Source: an uncultured Eggerthellaceae bacterium (GTDB taxonomy: Bacteria > Actinomycetota > Coriobacteriia > Coriobacteriales > Eggerthellaceae). Taken from it: a stretch of 16,871 bases of DNA. The notes under the pieces were generated by a model that was not told where the DNA came from, did no database searches, and worked only from the letters and a program-made list of their open reading frames with translations. Made by a program: the position numbers and the translations under genes. How positions within the stretch are numbered: position 1 is the stretch's first letter; each line of letters begins with the position of its first letter. The DNA lies in NCBI GenBank assembly GCA_910577495.1, contig CAJTML010000038.1, forward strand, positions 1-16,871, given 5' to 3'. Shown one piece after another: positions 7,077 to 15,010 of this stretch.

Positions 7077-8690
7077 CTATTTCGTTGTGCCTTTGTTCTC
7101 AACGACGGTAGCAAGCGGATGCTTTTTGAGGAAGAGCATCATGATGGTGCAGATAATTGCTACGGGAATGAAGATGGTGATGATAGGGATGAGTGCGTCG
7201 GTGTATCCTGTGGCGATTATTTGCTGGAGGTCAACGGGAAGTTTATCAACCACCGATGGCGTGAGCGTATTGAGTGTGACATGAGCGTTCTCCGGGATTT
7301 TGTCAGCAAGCAGCCCGGTGAAGCGCGGGGTGAATACTGAGCCAACCACGGCAGTTCCCAGCGTTGATCCAATTTGGCGGTAGAAATTGTTGCCCGCTGT
7401 GGCGGTGCCAACCATGGCATGCGGAAACTCGTTTTGGACGATGAGCACCAAAATCTGTGAGCCAATGCCTAGGCCGAAGCCAACAATAAAGAAATACGTC
7501 ATGATGACCCATGCGGGTGTGCTGGTGCTCAGTGTGCTCATGAGGAAAAACCCGCCTGCGACCGTGGCTGCCATGGCAATAGGCATCCATTTGACTCGCC
7601 CAGTGCGGCTTGCGATAAAGCCCGTTACGGTGGTGGTAATGAGCGTTCCGGCCATCATAGGAATCATCATAAGGCCAGCTATTTCGGGGGTTTCGTGATC
7701 GACAATCTGTAGGTAGGTGGGCATGTAGTTAACCATGCCGTCGAAGCAGCCATAAATGAGCATGCCGCAGACCGTGCACAATACAAAGTTACGGTTCTTC
7801 CAAAGCGACAGCGGAAGCACCGGAGAGGTGGCGTGCGCTTCGACAAACAGAAAAGCAACCAGACAACCCACAGCCAGGGCGAAAAGCCCAATGATCTGCC
7901 AGGATGTCCATGGATATTGGTCTCCGCCCCATGAGCAGGCAAGCACGAGCGAAACAACAAACGTGCTTGAAAACACGATGCCCCAGACGTCAGTTTTTTC
8001 GCCAGCGCGCTTATGGGCGTCGCGTGGAATGAAGATGCCAGCTACTACCATAGCAAGAATGGCTAAGGGAATCGTGAACCAAAAGATCATTCGCCAGCCT
8101 GTGACCTGCACAAACCAGCCGCCAAGTACCGGTCCGAGGACATTGGATACGGCGAAAACCGCACCAATTGCGCCCATGTATTTGCCACGTGCACGCGCCG
8201 ATACCACATCAGCCAAGATGGCTTGCGACAAGATGACCAAGCCGCCTCCGCCAATGCCTGATATGGCGCGCCCGAGGATGAGGCCAGCCATGTTGGGGGT
8301 GATGCCGCAGACGAATTTGCCGGCACCATACAACCCAAGCGCCCAGACCAAGAGGTGTTTGCGGCCAATGCGGTCGCCCATGCGACCGTAAAACGGCATA
8401 ACAACGGTGGAGGCCAAGATGTAGGTAGTGGATACCCATTGCATGATCTCGACGCCGCCAAGGTCTCCGACAATGGTGGGAAGTGCGGTGGAAGCGATGG
8501 TCTCTGATAATGAGCTGACGAACATGCCAATGGCAAGCCCGATAAAGACCGCAATCAGTCTCCAGCCGTGCAGGCCGCCTTCGTCTGATGATGCTTGGAG
8601 TGTTGCTTCAGGGGTTGCTTCGGGAGCTGTTTCGGGAGCTACCTTGGGAGCCATTTCGGGAGCCGCTTGATCTGTAAGTTTACGTGACAT
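7077..8690 (-). CDS. DHA2-type 14-TM drug:H+ antiporter (EmrB/QacA-like MFS)
   Basis: A 537-residue major-facilitator protein with about 14 hydrophobic segments. Motif A is YGRMGDRIGRKHLL at ~101-114. The TM1 signature ETIASTALPTIVGDL matches the DHA2 pattern with E in place of the usual D. The antiporter motif C lies in the segment ending GPVLGGWFV. The family exports drugs, dyes or bile salts in exchange for protons. Residues 10-33 are an unusual cytosolic extension of six four-residue APEX units. The ATG at 8690 has no clear Shine-Dalgarno; it is chosen because the family begins a short distance before TM1. The long upstream open frame on this strand is antisense to the kinase gene and is not coding. 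The gene is divergent from the hybrid kinase at 8790, which suggests the kinase controls or reports on export. Confidence 0.9.
   Translation of the reverse strand: MSRKLTDQAAPEMAPKVAPETAPEATPEATLQASSDEGGLHGWRLIAVFIGLAIGMFVSSLSETIASTALPTIVGDLGGVEIMQWVSTTYILASTVVMPFYGRMGDRIGRKHLLVWALGLYGAGKFVCGITPNMAGLILGRAISGIGGGGLVILSQAILADVVSARARGKYMGAIGAVFAVSNVLGPVLGGWFVQVTGWRMIFWFTIPLAILAMVVAGIFIPRDAHKRAGEKTDVWGIVFSSTFVVSLVLACSWGGDQYPWTSWQIIGLFALAVGCLVAFLFVEAHATSPVLPLSLWKNRNFVLCTVCGMLIYGCFDGMVNYMPTYLQIVDHETPEIAGLMMIPMMAGTLITTTVTGFIASRTGRVKWMPIAMAATVAGGFFLMSTLSTSTPAWVIMTYFFIVGFGLGIGSQILVLIVQNEFPHAMVGTATAGNNFYRQIGSTLGTAVVGSVFTPRFTGLLADKIPENAHVTLNTLTPSVVDKLPVDLQQIIATGYTDALIPIITIFIPVAIICTIMMLFLKKHPLATVVENKGTTK
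8592..8663 (-). repeat. In-gene 12-base tandem repeat, six APEX units
   Basis: Six consecutive 12-base units encode APEM, APKV, APET, APEA, TPEA and TLQA at the N-terminus of the exporter. The copies on the plus strand share a GAGC.....CGG core (for example 8624-8635, 8648-8659). It is likely prone to copy-number slippage. Confidence 0.8.
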
Positions 8691-8732
8691 AAAACTTATG
8701 GTAGGTGTTTTTTGGGAAGTGGCACGGAGGTA

Positions 8733-8738
8733 TATACT
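8733..8738 (+). promoter_or_regulatory. Candidate -10 box of the hybrid kinase gene
   Basis: TATACT lies 52 bases before the kinase ATG. The surrounding GTATATAC is palindromic. The -35 region is weak (TTGGGA at 8712-8717, spacing 15). The exporter promoter must lie in the same ~100 bases but I cannot place it. Confidence 0.3.
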
Positions 8739-8789
8739 ATTGTCAAACACTCGTTTTCCATTGGTTTTCGTGCGGAGGGGGAAGTAAAC

Positions 8790-11108
8790 ATGGACGAAAT
8801 GCTGAAGTATTGCGAAAAAATCTTTAATCGCAGTACGAGGCCTTTTGGTATAGCGAAAGTTCATGTTGACGAAGATGGCAACCCGCTTGATGTCACCATT
8901 GAGTACCTCAACGCCGCCATGGCAGCCACCGCCTTTAGTGTCCCATCTCAGCTGCGCGGGAAAAACATTTACGAAATCTGGCCTGATGGTGATCGCGCAT
9001 GGCTTGATTATTATTATCGAGCAGCCTATTGCGATGAGGCCGTTGAGTTTGAGACGGTGTCGGTTGCGTATCGAACGTTTCAAAATGTCGCAATTTTTCC
9101 CATCTGCCGCGGATACTGCGGGTATGAGGTTCAAGACATCACGACGTGGATGACGCATACGCATCAAACGTTGGAGAGCGTGTCTGCGGGCATGTTTTTC
9201 TACGAGCCGCGAACGCATCTGTTGTTGCTGACTGATCCGGCGCGCGAGTGCTGCGATTTGGAAGCTGGATACATGGACGTTGGTGATTTCGCCAACTCGT
9301 TTATTGACGAAACTACCGCGCAAACCATCTTCAAAAGCATTGTGGATTTTTCGGATGACTGTGATCAGGTGCTTTGCGAAGGCCAGCTGAAAAATGGCCG
9401 CTGGATGCGTTTGAGTATGTCGCACAAAGGATCCACGGCGCGGTTTGTGAATGGCTTTCTGGAAGACATTACGGTGCTCAAGGAGGTTGAGGCGAAAAGC
9501 GCACGACGCTCAGAAATTATTGAAAGTTTGAGTTCTGAGTATTTCGCCCTCTATTTGATCAACTACAAGACCAACACGATGGTGCCCTATTTGCTGCGAA
9601 ATGATGTCGCGCAGTATTTCGCCAGCTTAATTGGGGAGGATGACTCGTACACGGGTTGGCTTGAGCGGTATTGTGGCGAACATATCGTGAAGGCGGATCG
9701 GCGAAATGTGTATTCGCACCTTGAGCCGACGTCAATTGCCGACTATTTGGATGAGCGCAACGGGGATTTTTCAATCAGCTGTCGTCGCAGGTACCAGGAT
9801 GAAGAGCAGTATATTGAGCTGCGCGTCATCAGGCTTTCTGGTACTGATGACGAAGTGGTTTTAGCAACGCGAAACATCAACGAAGAGGTTAAGAATCAGC
9901 TGGATCAAAAGGAGGCGCTGCAAAGTGCGTTGACGTTGGCTGAGCATGCCAGCGAGGCCAAAACGACGTTTCTGACGAACATATCGCACGACTTCCGTAC
10001 GCCGCTGAATGCGATTTTGGGCTTTTCGCGACAGGCGCTCAATCATGTGGATGAGCAGGAAACGGTGCAGCGTAGCCTGGAAAAAATTGTCGTGTCGGGC
10101 GAACACTTGCTAGATCTCATTAACGATATTTTGGATGTGAGCCGTATTGAGAGCGGCAAAATCGTGCTCAAGGAACAGTCGCTTGACCTGGTGCAACTCA
10201 TGGATGATCTGCGCGATGTCTTTTCGACGCAGGCGGCCGACAAGGGTGTTGAGTTTTGTGTAGACACGTCGGGTATTCGCGATACTCATGTCCTTGGTGA
10301 TGATCTGCGCATCAATCAGATTCTGGTGAATACCGTGGCTAATGCCGTGAAATATACCGATGCTGGTGGTCGGGTTGACGTGAGTGTGTGCGAAGAAGAC
10401 GTTTCTCCGCACGGTGTGGCCATGTTTCGTTTTAAGGTGCGCGATACGGGGTGCGGCATGTCACCGGCGTTTATCGAGCGCATCTTTATGCCGTTTGAGC
10501 GAGATACCGCTAGCTATTTCGGCGTGCGTGAAGGCACTGGTCTTGGAATGACCATTGCGAAGAGCTTTATTGACCTTTTGGGCGGCACGGTAAAGGTCAC
10601 CAGTAAGCTTCGCGAAGGAAGCGAATTCGATATCACTTTGCCGCTTAAGCTGGATCGGGAGGCGCATGAGGTTGAGCCTGAGCCACTGCATGAGATTGAT
10701 GTGGCCAGCCTGCGTTTTGATGGTTTCCGCGCATTGGTGGTTGACGATGACGAGCTGTCTCGGGAGATTTTGGCGGCCATTTTGATGGAGCATGGCTTCA
10801 TTATTGAGATGGCAGGGGACGGAGACGAAGCGGTGCAGGCTATCGAAGATGCCGAGCCGGGGTATTTCGACGTAGTTGTCATGGACATGCGGATGCCGCG
10901 CATGACCGGCGACGGTGCTACTCGCGCAATTCGCGCGCTACCTCGCGAAGATGTGGCAACGTTGCCAATTATTGCTGCCACTGCGGACGCGTTTGAAGAA
11001 GGGCAGCGTCGTGCGCGCGAGGCAGGCATGACGGCGCATGTGACCAAGCCGCTGGATACGCGTAAGCTTTTGATGATCCTGCAGGAGTGCTTGCGCCCTC
11101 AAGCGTAG
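8790..11108 (+). CDS. PAS-type hybrid sensor histidine kinase with receiver domain
   Basis: A 772-residue cytosolic-looking protein: no signal peptide or membrane segment is visible. Residues ~1-360 are PAS-like sensor modules (FGIAKVHVDEDGNPLDVTIE, MRLSMSHKGSTARFVNGFLE and others). A short helix leads to the dimerisation/phosphoacceptor domain with the H-box SHDFRTPLNAILGF (H400). The ATPase domain has the N-box INQILVNTVANAVKYT, the G1 box DTGCGM and the G2 box GTGLGMTIAKS. The C-terminal receiver (~646-768) has the acidic pocket VVDDDE, phosphoacceptor D699 in VVMDMRMP and K753 in VTKP. No HPt or DNA-binding output domain is attached, so a partner must lie elsewhere. The start is ATG 8790 with GGAGGGG at 8774-8780. 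It is divergent from the exporter. Confidence 0.93.
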   Translation: MDEMLKYCEKIFNRSTRPFGIAKVHVDEDGNPLDVTIEYLNAAMAATAFSVPSQLRGKNIYEIWPDGDRAWLDYYYRAAYCDEAVEFETVSVAYRTFQNVAIFPICRGYCGYEVQDITTWMTHTHQTLESVSAGMFFYEPRTHLLLLTDPARECCDLEAGYMDVGDFANSFIDETTAQTIFKSIVDFSDDCDQVLCEGQLKNGRWMRLSMSHKGSTARFVNGFLEDITVLKEVEAKSARRSEIIESLSSEYFALYLINYKTNTMVPYLLRNDVAQYFASLIGEDDSYTGWLERYCGEHIVKADRRNVYSHLEPTSIADYLDERNGDFSISCRRRYQDEEQYIELRVIRLSGTDDEVVLATRNINEEVKNQLDQKEALQSALTLAEHASEAKTTFLTNISHDFRTPLNAILGFSRQALNHVDEQETVQRSLEKIVVSGEHLLDLINDILDVSRIESGKIVLKEQSLDLVQLMDDLRDVFSTQAADKGVEFCVDTSGIRDTHVLGDDLRINQILVNTVANAVKYTDAGGRVDVSVCEEDVSPHGVAMFRFKVRDTGCGMSPAFIERIFMPFERDTASYFGVREGTGLGMTIAKSFIDLLGGTVKVTSKLREGSEFDITLPLKLDREAHEVEPEPLHEIDVASLRFDGFRALVVDDDELSREILAAILMEHGFIIEMAGDGDEAVQAIEDAEPGYFDVVVMDMRMPRMTGDGATRAIRALPREDVATLPIIAATADAFEEGQRRAREAGMTAHVTKPLDTRKLLMILQECLRPQA

Positions 11109-11155
11109 GGGATTGCTGGGTTTTCCGCTGTTGTGGACAAACAATTGCTGTCGTA

Positions 11156-11230
11156 AAGTGTCTACGTTTTAGGCGGTATAGCGGTATTTTCTTTCTAAGT
11201 GTCTAAAAATGTGCGAAAACTAGACACTTA
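11156..11230. repeat. Orphan inverted repeat TAAGTGTCTA plus a third half-site
   Basis: TAAGTGTCTA at 11196-11205 and its perfect reverse complement TAGACACTTA at 11221-11230 flank a 15-base AT-rich spacer. A third copy of AAGTGTCTA lies at 11156-11164, in direct orientation and 41 bases upstream. The site lies between the convergent 3' ends of the kinase and abiEii genes, where promoters are not expected, and there is no T-run typical of a terminator. It may be a protein-binding or recombination site, or part of an unseen small RNA. The rest of 11109-11379 shows nothing else I can name apart from a GCGGTAT doublet at 11174-11187. Confidence 0.5.
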
Positions 11231-11379
11231 AGAGAAGCATGGCGGATATTTGATGCGATCTGATTGTTGATTTTTGTTTGGGGACTTCCGATTTTTTTAG
11301 TTTTGGATGTTGCGATTATCGTGTACGCTCATCTGTGCGGTTTGATCTAATATTCGCTGCAGCCGAAAAATTGGCGAAA

Positions 11380-12186
11380 TTATCGAGAAAAGTATTCCAC
11401 CAGGGTAGAAGTAACCTTTATAGGAGGCACTTCAAGCCAATCATTTTTCGCCTTCGATAGCTGGTTCGTAAACCTGCGATTAGAGAAGATATTGTCTAAT
11501 CTCTTAACGATATCGACGTAGTTTCTCTCGCGCATTGTTAAGTCATTGAATACAAGTGTAGAGAGGGCGTCATTGAGCTTCTCGGAATCGACGCCCTTTA
11601 TGACGAGCAAATAGTAGATATCAAATACGTCTTTGTAGCGCGTCGAGGCGGCTCCGATCCGTAGGAGAGATCTGAGCTTTTCTGCAACTATTTGCTCACT
11701 GCTGTCAGCAAGTAGTGTTACCGATTCATCAAGTTTAGAAAGGTCAAAGCAAATATTCTCAAGATCGGGCGTGATCAGATTGTGAACACCAATATCAATT
11801 TTGCTCCCTATTGAGGTGCCTTGTTGATCTGATATGGCTACATGTATCCGTTTCCCGCTATAGTCTTGATGTTTTAATTCTTCAATCTTGTCTGTAAGTA
11901 CGATTGAGAACGAAGAGTCGCCCATATTGAGTATGGTTATGAATTTCCTAATTGAGGCATCCGCAATCGGATAGCGGACAAAGTCAAGGTCAAAGTCGAC
12001 AGTTGCTCTACGAGAGTCTTTTGAGATGTGCTGCATAAGCACTCCACCCTTGACCGTGATCTTGCTGGAAAGGGATGATTTGGCGATTAGGTCAAGGATT
12101 GCATCCTGGCTACATCTGGCTTCTGCTTGCGCGTAGCTTAATCCTTCTGTTATGTAGGCATCTCTAATCTTTGCCAATTCCATCAT
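11380..12186 (-). CDS. abiEii: AbiEii nucleotidyltransferase toxin of a type IV toxin-antitoxin pair
   Basis: A 268-residue nucleotidyltransferase-fold protein. The first catalytic motif is KGGVLMQ (46-52) followed by RRATVDFDLDF with aspartates at 64, 66 and 68. Later come EQIVAEKLRSLLR (~164-176) and TRYKDVFDIYYLL (~182-194), the order and spacing of the AbiEii family. Family members are GTP-preferring nucleotidyltransferases that stop growth and confer abortive phage infection when not held by AbiEi. Either ATG of an ATGATG start could be used; GGAGG lies 8 bases before the first. The AbiEi stop codon abuts this ATG (TAGATGATG), so the pair forms one operon. The codon and base usage looks more AT-rich than the kinase upstream, in keeping with transfer. 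Confidence 0.88.
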   Translation of the reverse strand: MMELAKIRDAYITEGLSYAQAEARCSQDAILDLIAKSSLSSKITVKGGVLMQHISKDSRRATVDFDLDFVRYPIADASIRKFITILNMGDSSFSIVLTDKIEELKHQDYSGKRIHVAISDQQGTSIGSKIDIGVHNLITPDLENICFDLSKLDESVTLLADSSEQIVAEKLRSLLRIGAASTRYKDVFDIYYLLVIKGVDSEKLNDALSTLVFNDLTMRERNYVDIVKRLDNIFSNRRFTNQLSKAKNDWLEVPPIKVTSTLVEYFSR

Positions 12187-12738
12187 CTACAACACCTCCC
12201 TTTGTAAAATGTCGAACATAGCATTTTGTCGCTTGAATAATGCCATATAGTCTTCCACAAGTCGGATGTCTAGCTCTTCAGTTATATGCCGGTACGATTC
12301 TATGATCTCTTTGTAGTAATCCAGGGGAAGAGATGCTTGGCGGCGCATCACCTCAACAAGCAATCGTTCTTTGTTGTAGATGCGGATATACCCCTGATTC
12401 CCAGCCACCTCTACGGCACCAGGTTCGAGCAGATTTTTTTCGGTAAAATACTGGCGGTATCCTGAGCGCGAAATCCTTGTTGCGTCACGTTCGGTTGCGA
12501 TGTGCACTTCATCAGGGGGCGCGTCGGTCAAACTATAGAAGTAAAGCGCGCTATCCATGGTGATAACGGCGTTGGGATAGGTGATATGCGCGACAACAAG
12601 TGGGTCGGGATGTTTTGTGGTTGCATAAATACCTCGACCAATTTTGAAGAGCTTGCCATCATCAACCTTCGTTTCTAGTGCGCTTCGTGATCCGACTTGC
12701 TTGACGGCGGTTTCATATGTCATAACTGTTTCACTCAT
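12187..12738 (-). CDS. abiEi: AbiEi antitoxin and autorepressor of the AbiE pair
   Basis: A 183-residue protein with an N-terminal winged helix (TYETAVKQVGSRSALETKVD, then DGKLFKIGRGIYAT) and an AbiEi-type C-terminal antitoxin domain. This includes NAVITMDSALYFYSLTD, a VHIATERDATR segment and the helical tail RLLVEVMRRQASLPLDYYKEI. AbiEi antagonises AbiEii without forming a stable complex in studied systems and represses its own operon by binding inverted repeats. The ATG at 12738 is chosen because the longer open frame upstream runs through the operator palindrome and encodes an implausible KHKHTH...CLCVCLC stretch. No Shine-Dalgarno is seen, and translation may be leaderless from a promoter overlapping the palindrome. 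Confidence 0.86.
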   Translation of the reverse strand: MSETVMTYETAVKQVGSRSALETKVDDGKLFKIGRGIYATTKHPDPLVVAHITYPNAVITMDSALYFYSLTDAPPDEVHIATERDATRISRSGYRQYFTEKNLLEPGAVEVAGNQGYIRIYNKERLLVEVMRRQASLPLDYYKEIIESYRHITEELDIRLVEDYMALFKRQNAMFDILQREVL

Positions 12739-12749
12739 GGCTGCATGAT

Positions 12750-12794
12750 AGCATAAACATACACACAAACATAGTTCATGTGTATGTTTATGCT
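12750..12794. promoter_or_regulatory. Perfect 16-bp inverted repeat, candidate AbiEi operator
   Basis: Arms AGCATAAACATACACA (12750-12765) and TGTGTATGTTTATGCT (12779-12794) are perfect reverse complements around a 13-base spacer. They lie 11 bases upstream of the abiEi ATG. AbiEi proteins are known to repress their operon by binding inverted repeats of this kind. A TATGCT within the near arm (12751-12756, minus strand) could serve as the -10, so binding would block transcription directly. Confidence 0.7.
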
Positions 12795-12902
12795 TCGGTT
12801 TCTGCATTAGGTGTGCCGTTTGTAATGGTGTGTAGTGTTTTGGTATAAGTTCCATGATAAGAATTCAAATGCGATTGGGTTGTCGTGGTGGAGGGACATT
12901 TC

Positions 12903-13532
12903 GTGGATCCATTTCTTATTTACCTTATAGCTATCAACGTTGTGACGTTTGTGGTATTCGCCCTAGATTTCTTTTTGGTCCAGCGGCGACCTGAACTGGA
13001 TGGCGAACTTAAGAAGCTCATTGTCCTTGACCTCTTTCCTGTAGCGGGTGGCGTCGTTGGTATGCTTATTGCGTTGTTTGTATTTACGAAGCAAACAGAA
13101 GGCGGTCGGCTGAGTAAAACAAGTATTGCCTGGTGGTTTTATGCCTTTTGCTGGTTGATTGTATGGGCGTTAGTTGTCTTGATTCGGTATGGTTTTGTGA
13201 CGCTGAACCTCAACGTGGAGTCTTTGCTTACGGACTGGAATGTGGGTGCGCTTGTCATTTTGGGCTTCTATGTGGTGGTTATCAATGTCATAACGTATGC
13301 CACTTTTTATTGGGACAAGCGCGTATCGCAGGGTCGGAGAGGCTATAAGAATCGTCTCCCAGAAGCGTGGCTTTTGGGTCTTTGTTTGTTTGGTGGCTCT
13401 CTTGGTGGGTTGCTTGCGGTACATAAATTGCGCCACAAGACTAAAGCCTGGTACTTTGCCTGGGGTATTTCATTCTTTATCGTCGTGGATCTTGCGGTTG
13501 TCGTGTTTGTTCATATGTGCGGTTTGTTGTAG
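12903..13532 (+). CDS. DUF1294-like membrane protein with two tandem copies of the domain
   Basis: A 209-residue membrane protein. The C-terminal half (INVITYATFYWDKRVSQGRR, then RLPEAWLLGLCLFGGSLGG and HKLRHKTKAWYFAWG) is a classic DUF1294 domain. The N-terminal half (INVVTFVVFALDFFLVQRRP, then IVLDLFPVAGGVVGMLIALF) follows the same order of helix, IN..T...F..D, GG..G but has lost the RLPE and RHKT residues. It therefore looks like an ancient duplication with one decayed copy. The domain is a small membrane module of unknown function. GTG 12903 is chosen because GGAGGG (12890-12895) is 7 bases upstream; GTG codons at 12885 and 12888 are less well placed. It is divergent from abiEi. Confidence 0.8.
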   Translation: MDPFLIYLIAINVVTFVVFALDFFLVQRRPELDGELKKLIVLDLFPVAGGVVGMLIALFVFTKQTEGGRLSKTSIAWWFYAFCWLIVWALVVLIRYGFVTLNLNVESLLTDWNVGALVILGFYVVVINVITYATFYWDKRVSQGRRGYKNRLPEAWLLGLCLFGGSLGGLLAVHKLRHKTKAWYFAWGISFFIVVDLAVVVFVHMCGLL

Positions 13533-13535
13533 GCG

Positions 13536-13567
13536 CACGCTGCAGCCCTTGTGCGAGTTGCAGCGTG
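13536..13567 (+). terminator. Hairpin after the DUF1294 gene, probable terminator
   Basis: CACGCTGCA (13536-13544) and TGCAGCGTG (13559-13567) form a perfect 9-bp stem around a 14-base loop, directly after the stop. The downstream T-rich stretch (TTCTTATTTT) is interrupted and starts about 8 bases later, so termination may be partial. Confidence 0.55.
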
Positions 13568-13664
13568 AAGCAGACTTCTTATTTTGGAGCAATTATCAAC
13601 GAGCAACTTGTTGCGAACTAAAAGCTATGTTGAGCATATCCTGCATGAATGAAATGCCTTCGTG

Positions 13665-14009
13665 TTAGTCTTCAAAAGAAAACTCTCGCGCATCTTTTAT
13701 AAAGAGGCCAACGCGAACCTGGTTCCAAGGACCTTCGTCCAGGTCAACCTGCAAAACGCGAGCTTCGACAACGTCGGTGTGTCCAAAATATAAAAGCTGA
13801 GCCAAGAACGCGTTGTTGCTGGCTGGTACATACCCAAGCTTGCTGCCTTCGAAATACAAGGCCACTGCGTCAGGATCGTGTGGGTTGTCATCTTCTGCTT
13901 GGATCTCTAGCGCGTCTCCAACCTTCATCTGGGAAACCACCAGTGCGCCATCCCAATACTGAAAACCGCGGATATGGAAACAATCGATTTGCTTTGAACG
14001 CTCGTACAT
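13665..14009 (-). CDS. Stand-alone HIRAN-domain protein
   Basis: A 114-residue protein consisting almost only of a HIRAN domain: FHIRGFQYWDG, a basic/acidic EIQAEDDNPHDPDAVALYF strand with the conserved NPHDPDAV motif, KLGYVPASNNAFLAQLL, and an ARVLQVDLDEG strand. HIRAN domains bind DNA 3' ends or damaged or stalled replication DNA when fused to SNF2 helicases such as Rad5; alone in bacteria their role is unclear. The ATG at 14009 has a very strong AGGAGGAAAG site. The same frame is open upstream to an ATG at 14135 (42 more codons, no ribosome site), which could be an extended form. The next upstream gene on this strand ends at 14155. Confidence 0.8.
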   Translation of the reverse strand: MYERSKQIDCFHIRGFQYWDGALVVSQMKVGDALEIQAEDDNPHDPDAVALYFEGSKLGYVPASNNAFLAQLLYFGHTDVVEARVLQVDLDEGPWNQVRVGLFIKDAREFSFED

Positions 14010-14154
14010 GTTCTTTCCTCCTAGCCAAAACTTTGACGTCAGTGTCTTACTGATTGATGAAAGTATATCGAGGGCTTCTGCTGCAGCTGTACCAAAGAAT
14101 GGACAGGCAGGGATGTTTTTAGAATTGTGCTCCATAGACGCATTTTATAAGTCA

Positions 14155-14868
14155 TCATGCTTCGTTTTTCTCTAAAGCATTGTCGGCTAATGCATACGCG
14201 ATGATACCTTCATCGGATTTTCTGAAGGCAAGTGGGAGAATTGTTCCGGCATTAACGTTGTATTCCTTTTGGTAGGGATCGTTGAGCAGTTCGCCGAATA
14301 CGGTGTTGTTGGTTATGTACCGTAGTTTTACCCAAACGCCTTCGTACCCATCGATGTCGTTATTTGTGATAAGGATGGCTTGAATATCGTCAGGGTAAAG
14401 AGGATGTCGCAACGGATCCAAAAAGCGGATCTTGCGTGTTTCTTTCACTCCTTCGTCGCGGTTGTAGATGTTTTCCACAAGCTCAATGCGTTCTGAATAA
14501 TCAGACAATGTCGAATCTGATACTTGAGCACAGAGAATTTCGCCTAATGCGCCGGCTCTAATGGTTAGAAGACGCTCTTTGAATGCATCGTGCGTCTCCA
14601 ACGAATCGTCGACAAGTCGAGCAGCGCATAAAGCATGAAAGCTCAAACCGGCAGTATGATCGATATAGCCGTAAGCAATGATATCGGAAAACTCTGGGTC
14701 GCTGGCTTCTCTACGATATTGCAGGTAAATCACTTTGCCGACTAAATCCAAAGAGTTCATTTCGGCTAGGGGTTTGAGTCTCTGTGAAATTGGGATGTCT
14801 AATGAAAACGATTCGGATTGGTTATTGAAGCTTAAAGGGGTATCGTTGGTGTCGCCTTGTTTGGTCAT
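14155..14868 (-). CDS. Unrecognised protein with a DUF2314-like C-terminal region
   Basis: A 237-residue acidic, soluble protein without a signal or membrane segment. I do not recognise the N-terminal ~150 residues. The C-terminal part (EGVWVKLRYITNNTVFGELL, then NDPYQKEYNVNAGTILPLAF) has the pattern 'WV..........G.L.N.P.......G..I.....' seen in DUF2314 and related small domains found near immunity and accessory genes. It starts at the ATG at 14868 with AGGAG about 10 bases upstream. It lies 145 bases before the HIRAN start on the same strand, so the two are probably cotranscribed. A function in a defence or stress context would be speculation. Confidence 0.65.
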   Translation of the reverse strand: MTKQGDTNDTPLSFNNQSESFSLDIPISQRLKPLAEMNSLDLVGKVIYLQYRREASDPEFSDIIAYGYIDHTAGLSFHALCAARLVDDSLETHDAFKERLLTIRAGALGEILCAQVSDSTLSDYSERIELVENIYNRDEGVKETRKIRFLDPLRHPLYPDDIQAILITNNDIDGYEGVWVKLRYITNNTVFGELLNDPYQKEYNVNAGTILPLAFRKSDEGIIAYALADNALEKNEA

Positions 14869-15010
14869 TATTATTCATCTCCTGATCTGTATCTTTTGGG
14901 CTATAAGGCCTGACCTCTCTGTTGGTTCAGGTGGGAGTGACCGTATCTTCTTCCTTGCGTGAAATGTGACAAGTATATCCTTTACACAGGCGAAGGGGTG
15001 TACCAAGGAT
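14869..15010. other. Divergent intergenic region, upstream half
   Basis: Between the 237-residue gene and the repeat at 15011 I see one hairpin, CCTGACC (14909-14915) with GGTTCAGG (14924-14931), one bulged base. It would lie in the leader of the minus-strand gene. No coding frame is supported. A second pairing, CGAAGG (14991-14996) with CCTTCG (15020-15025), bridges into the repeat. Confidence 0.4.

Noticed and set aside
8691..9425. N-terminal extension of the exporter of about 245 codons
   Set aside because: It runs antisense through the kinase gene and has no similarity to an exporter; the internal ATG at 8690 fits the family.
11278..11460. Short plus-strand frame between kinase and abiEii
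   Set aside because: TTG start without a ribosome site and overlap with the abiEii coding end.
12739..12855. Longer AbiEi start at 12855
   Set aside because: It would translate the perfect operator palindrome into a KHKHTH/CLCVCLC stretch unlike AbiEi proteins.
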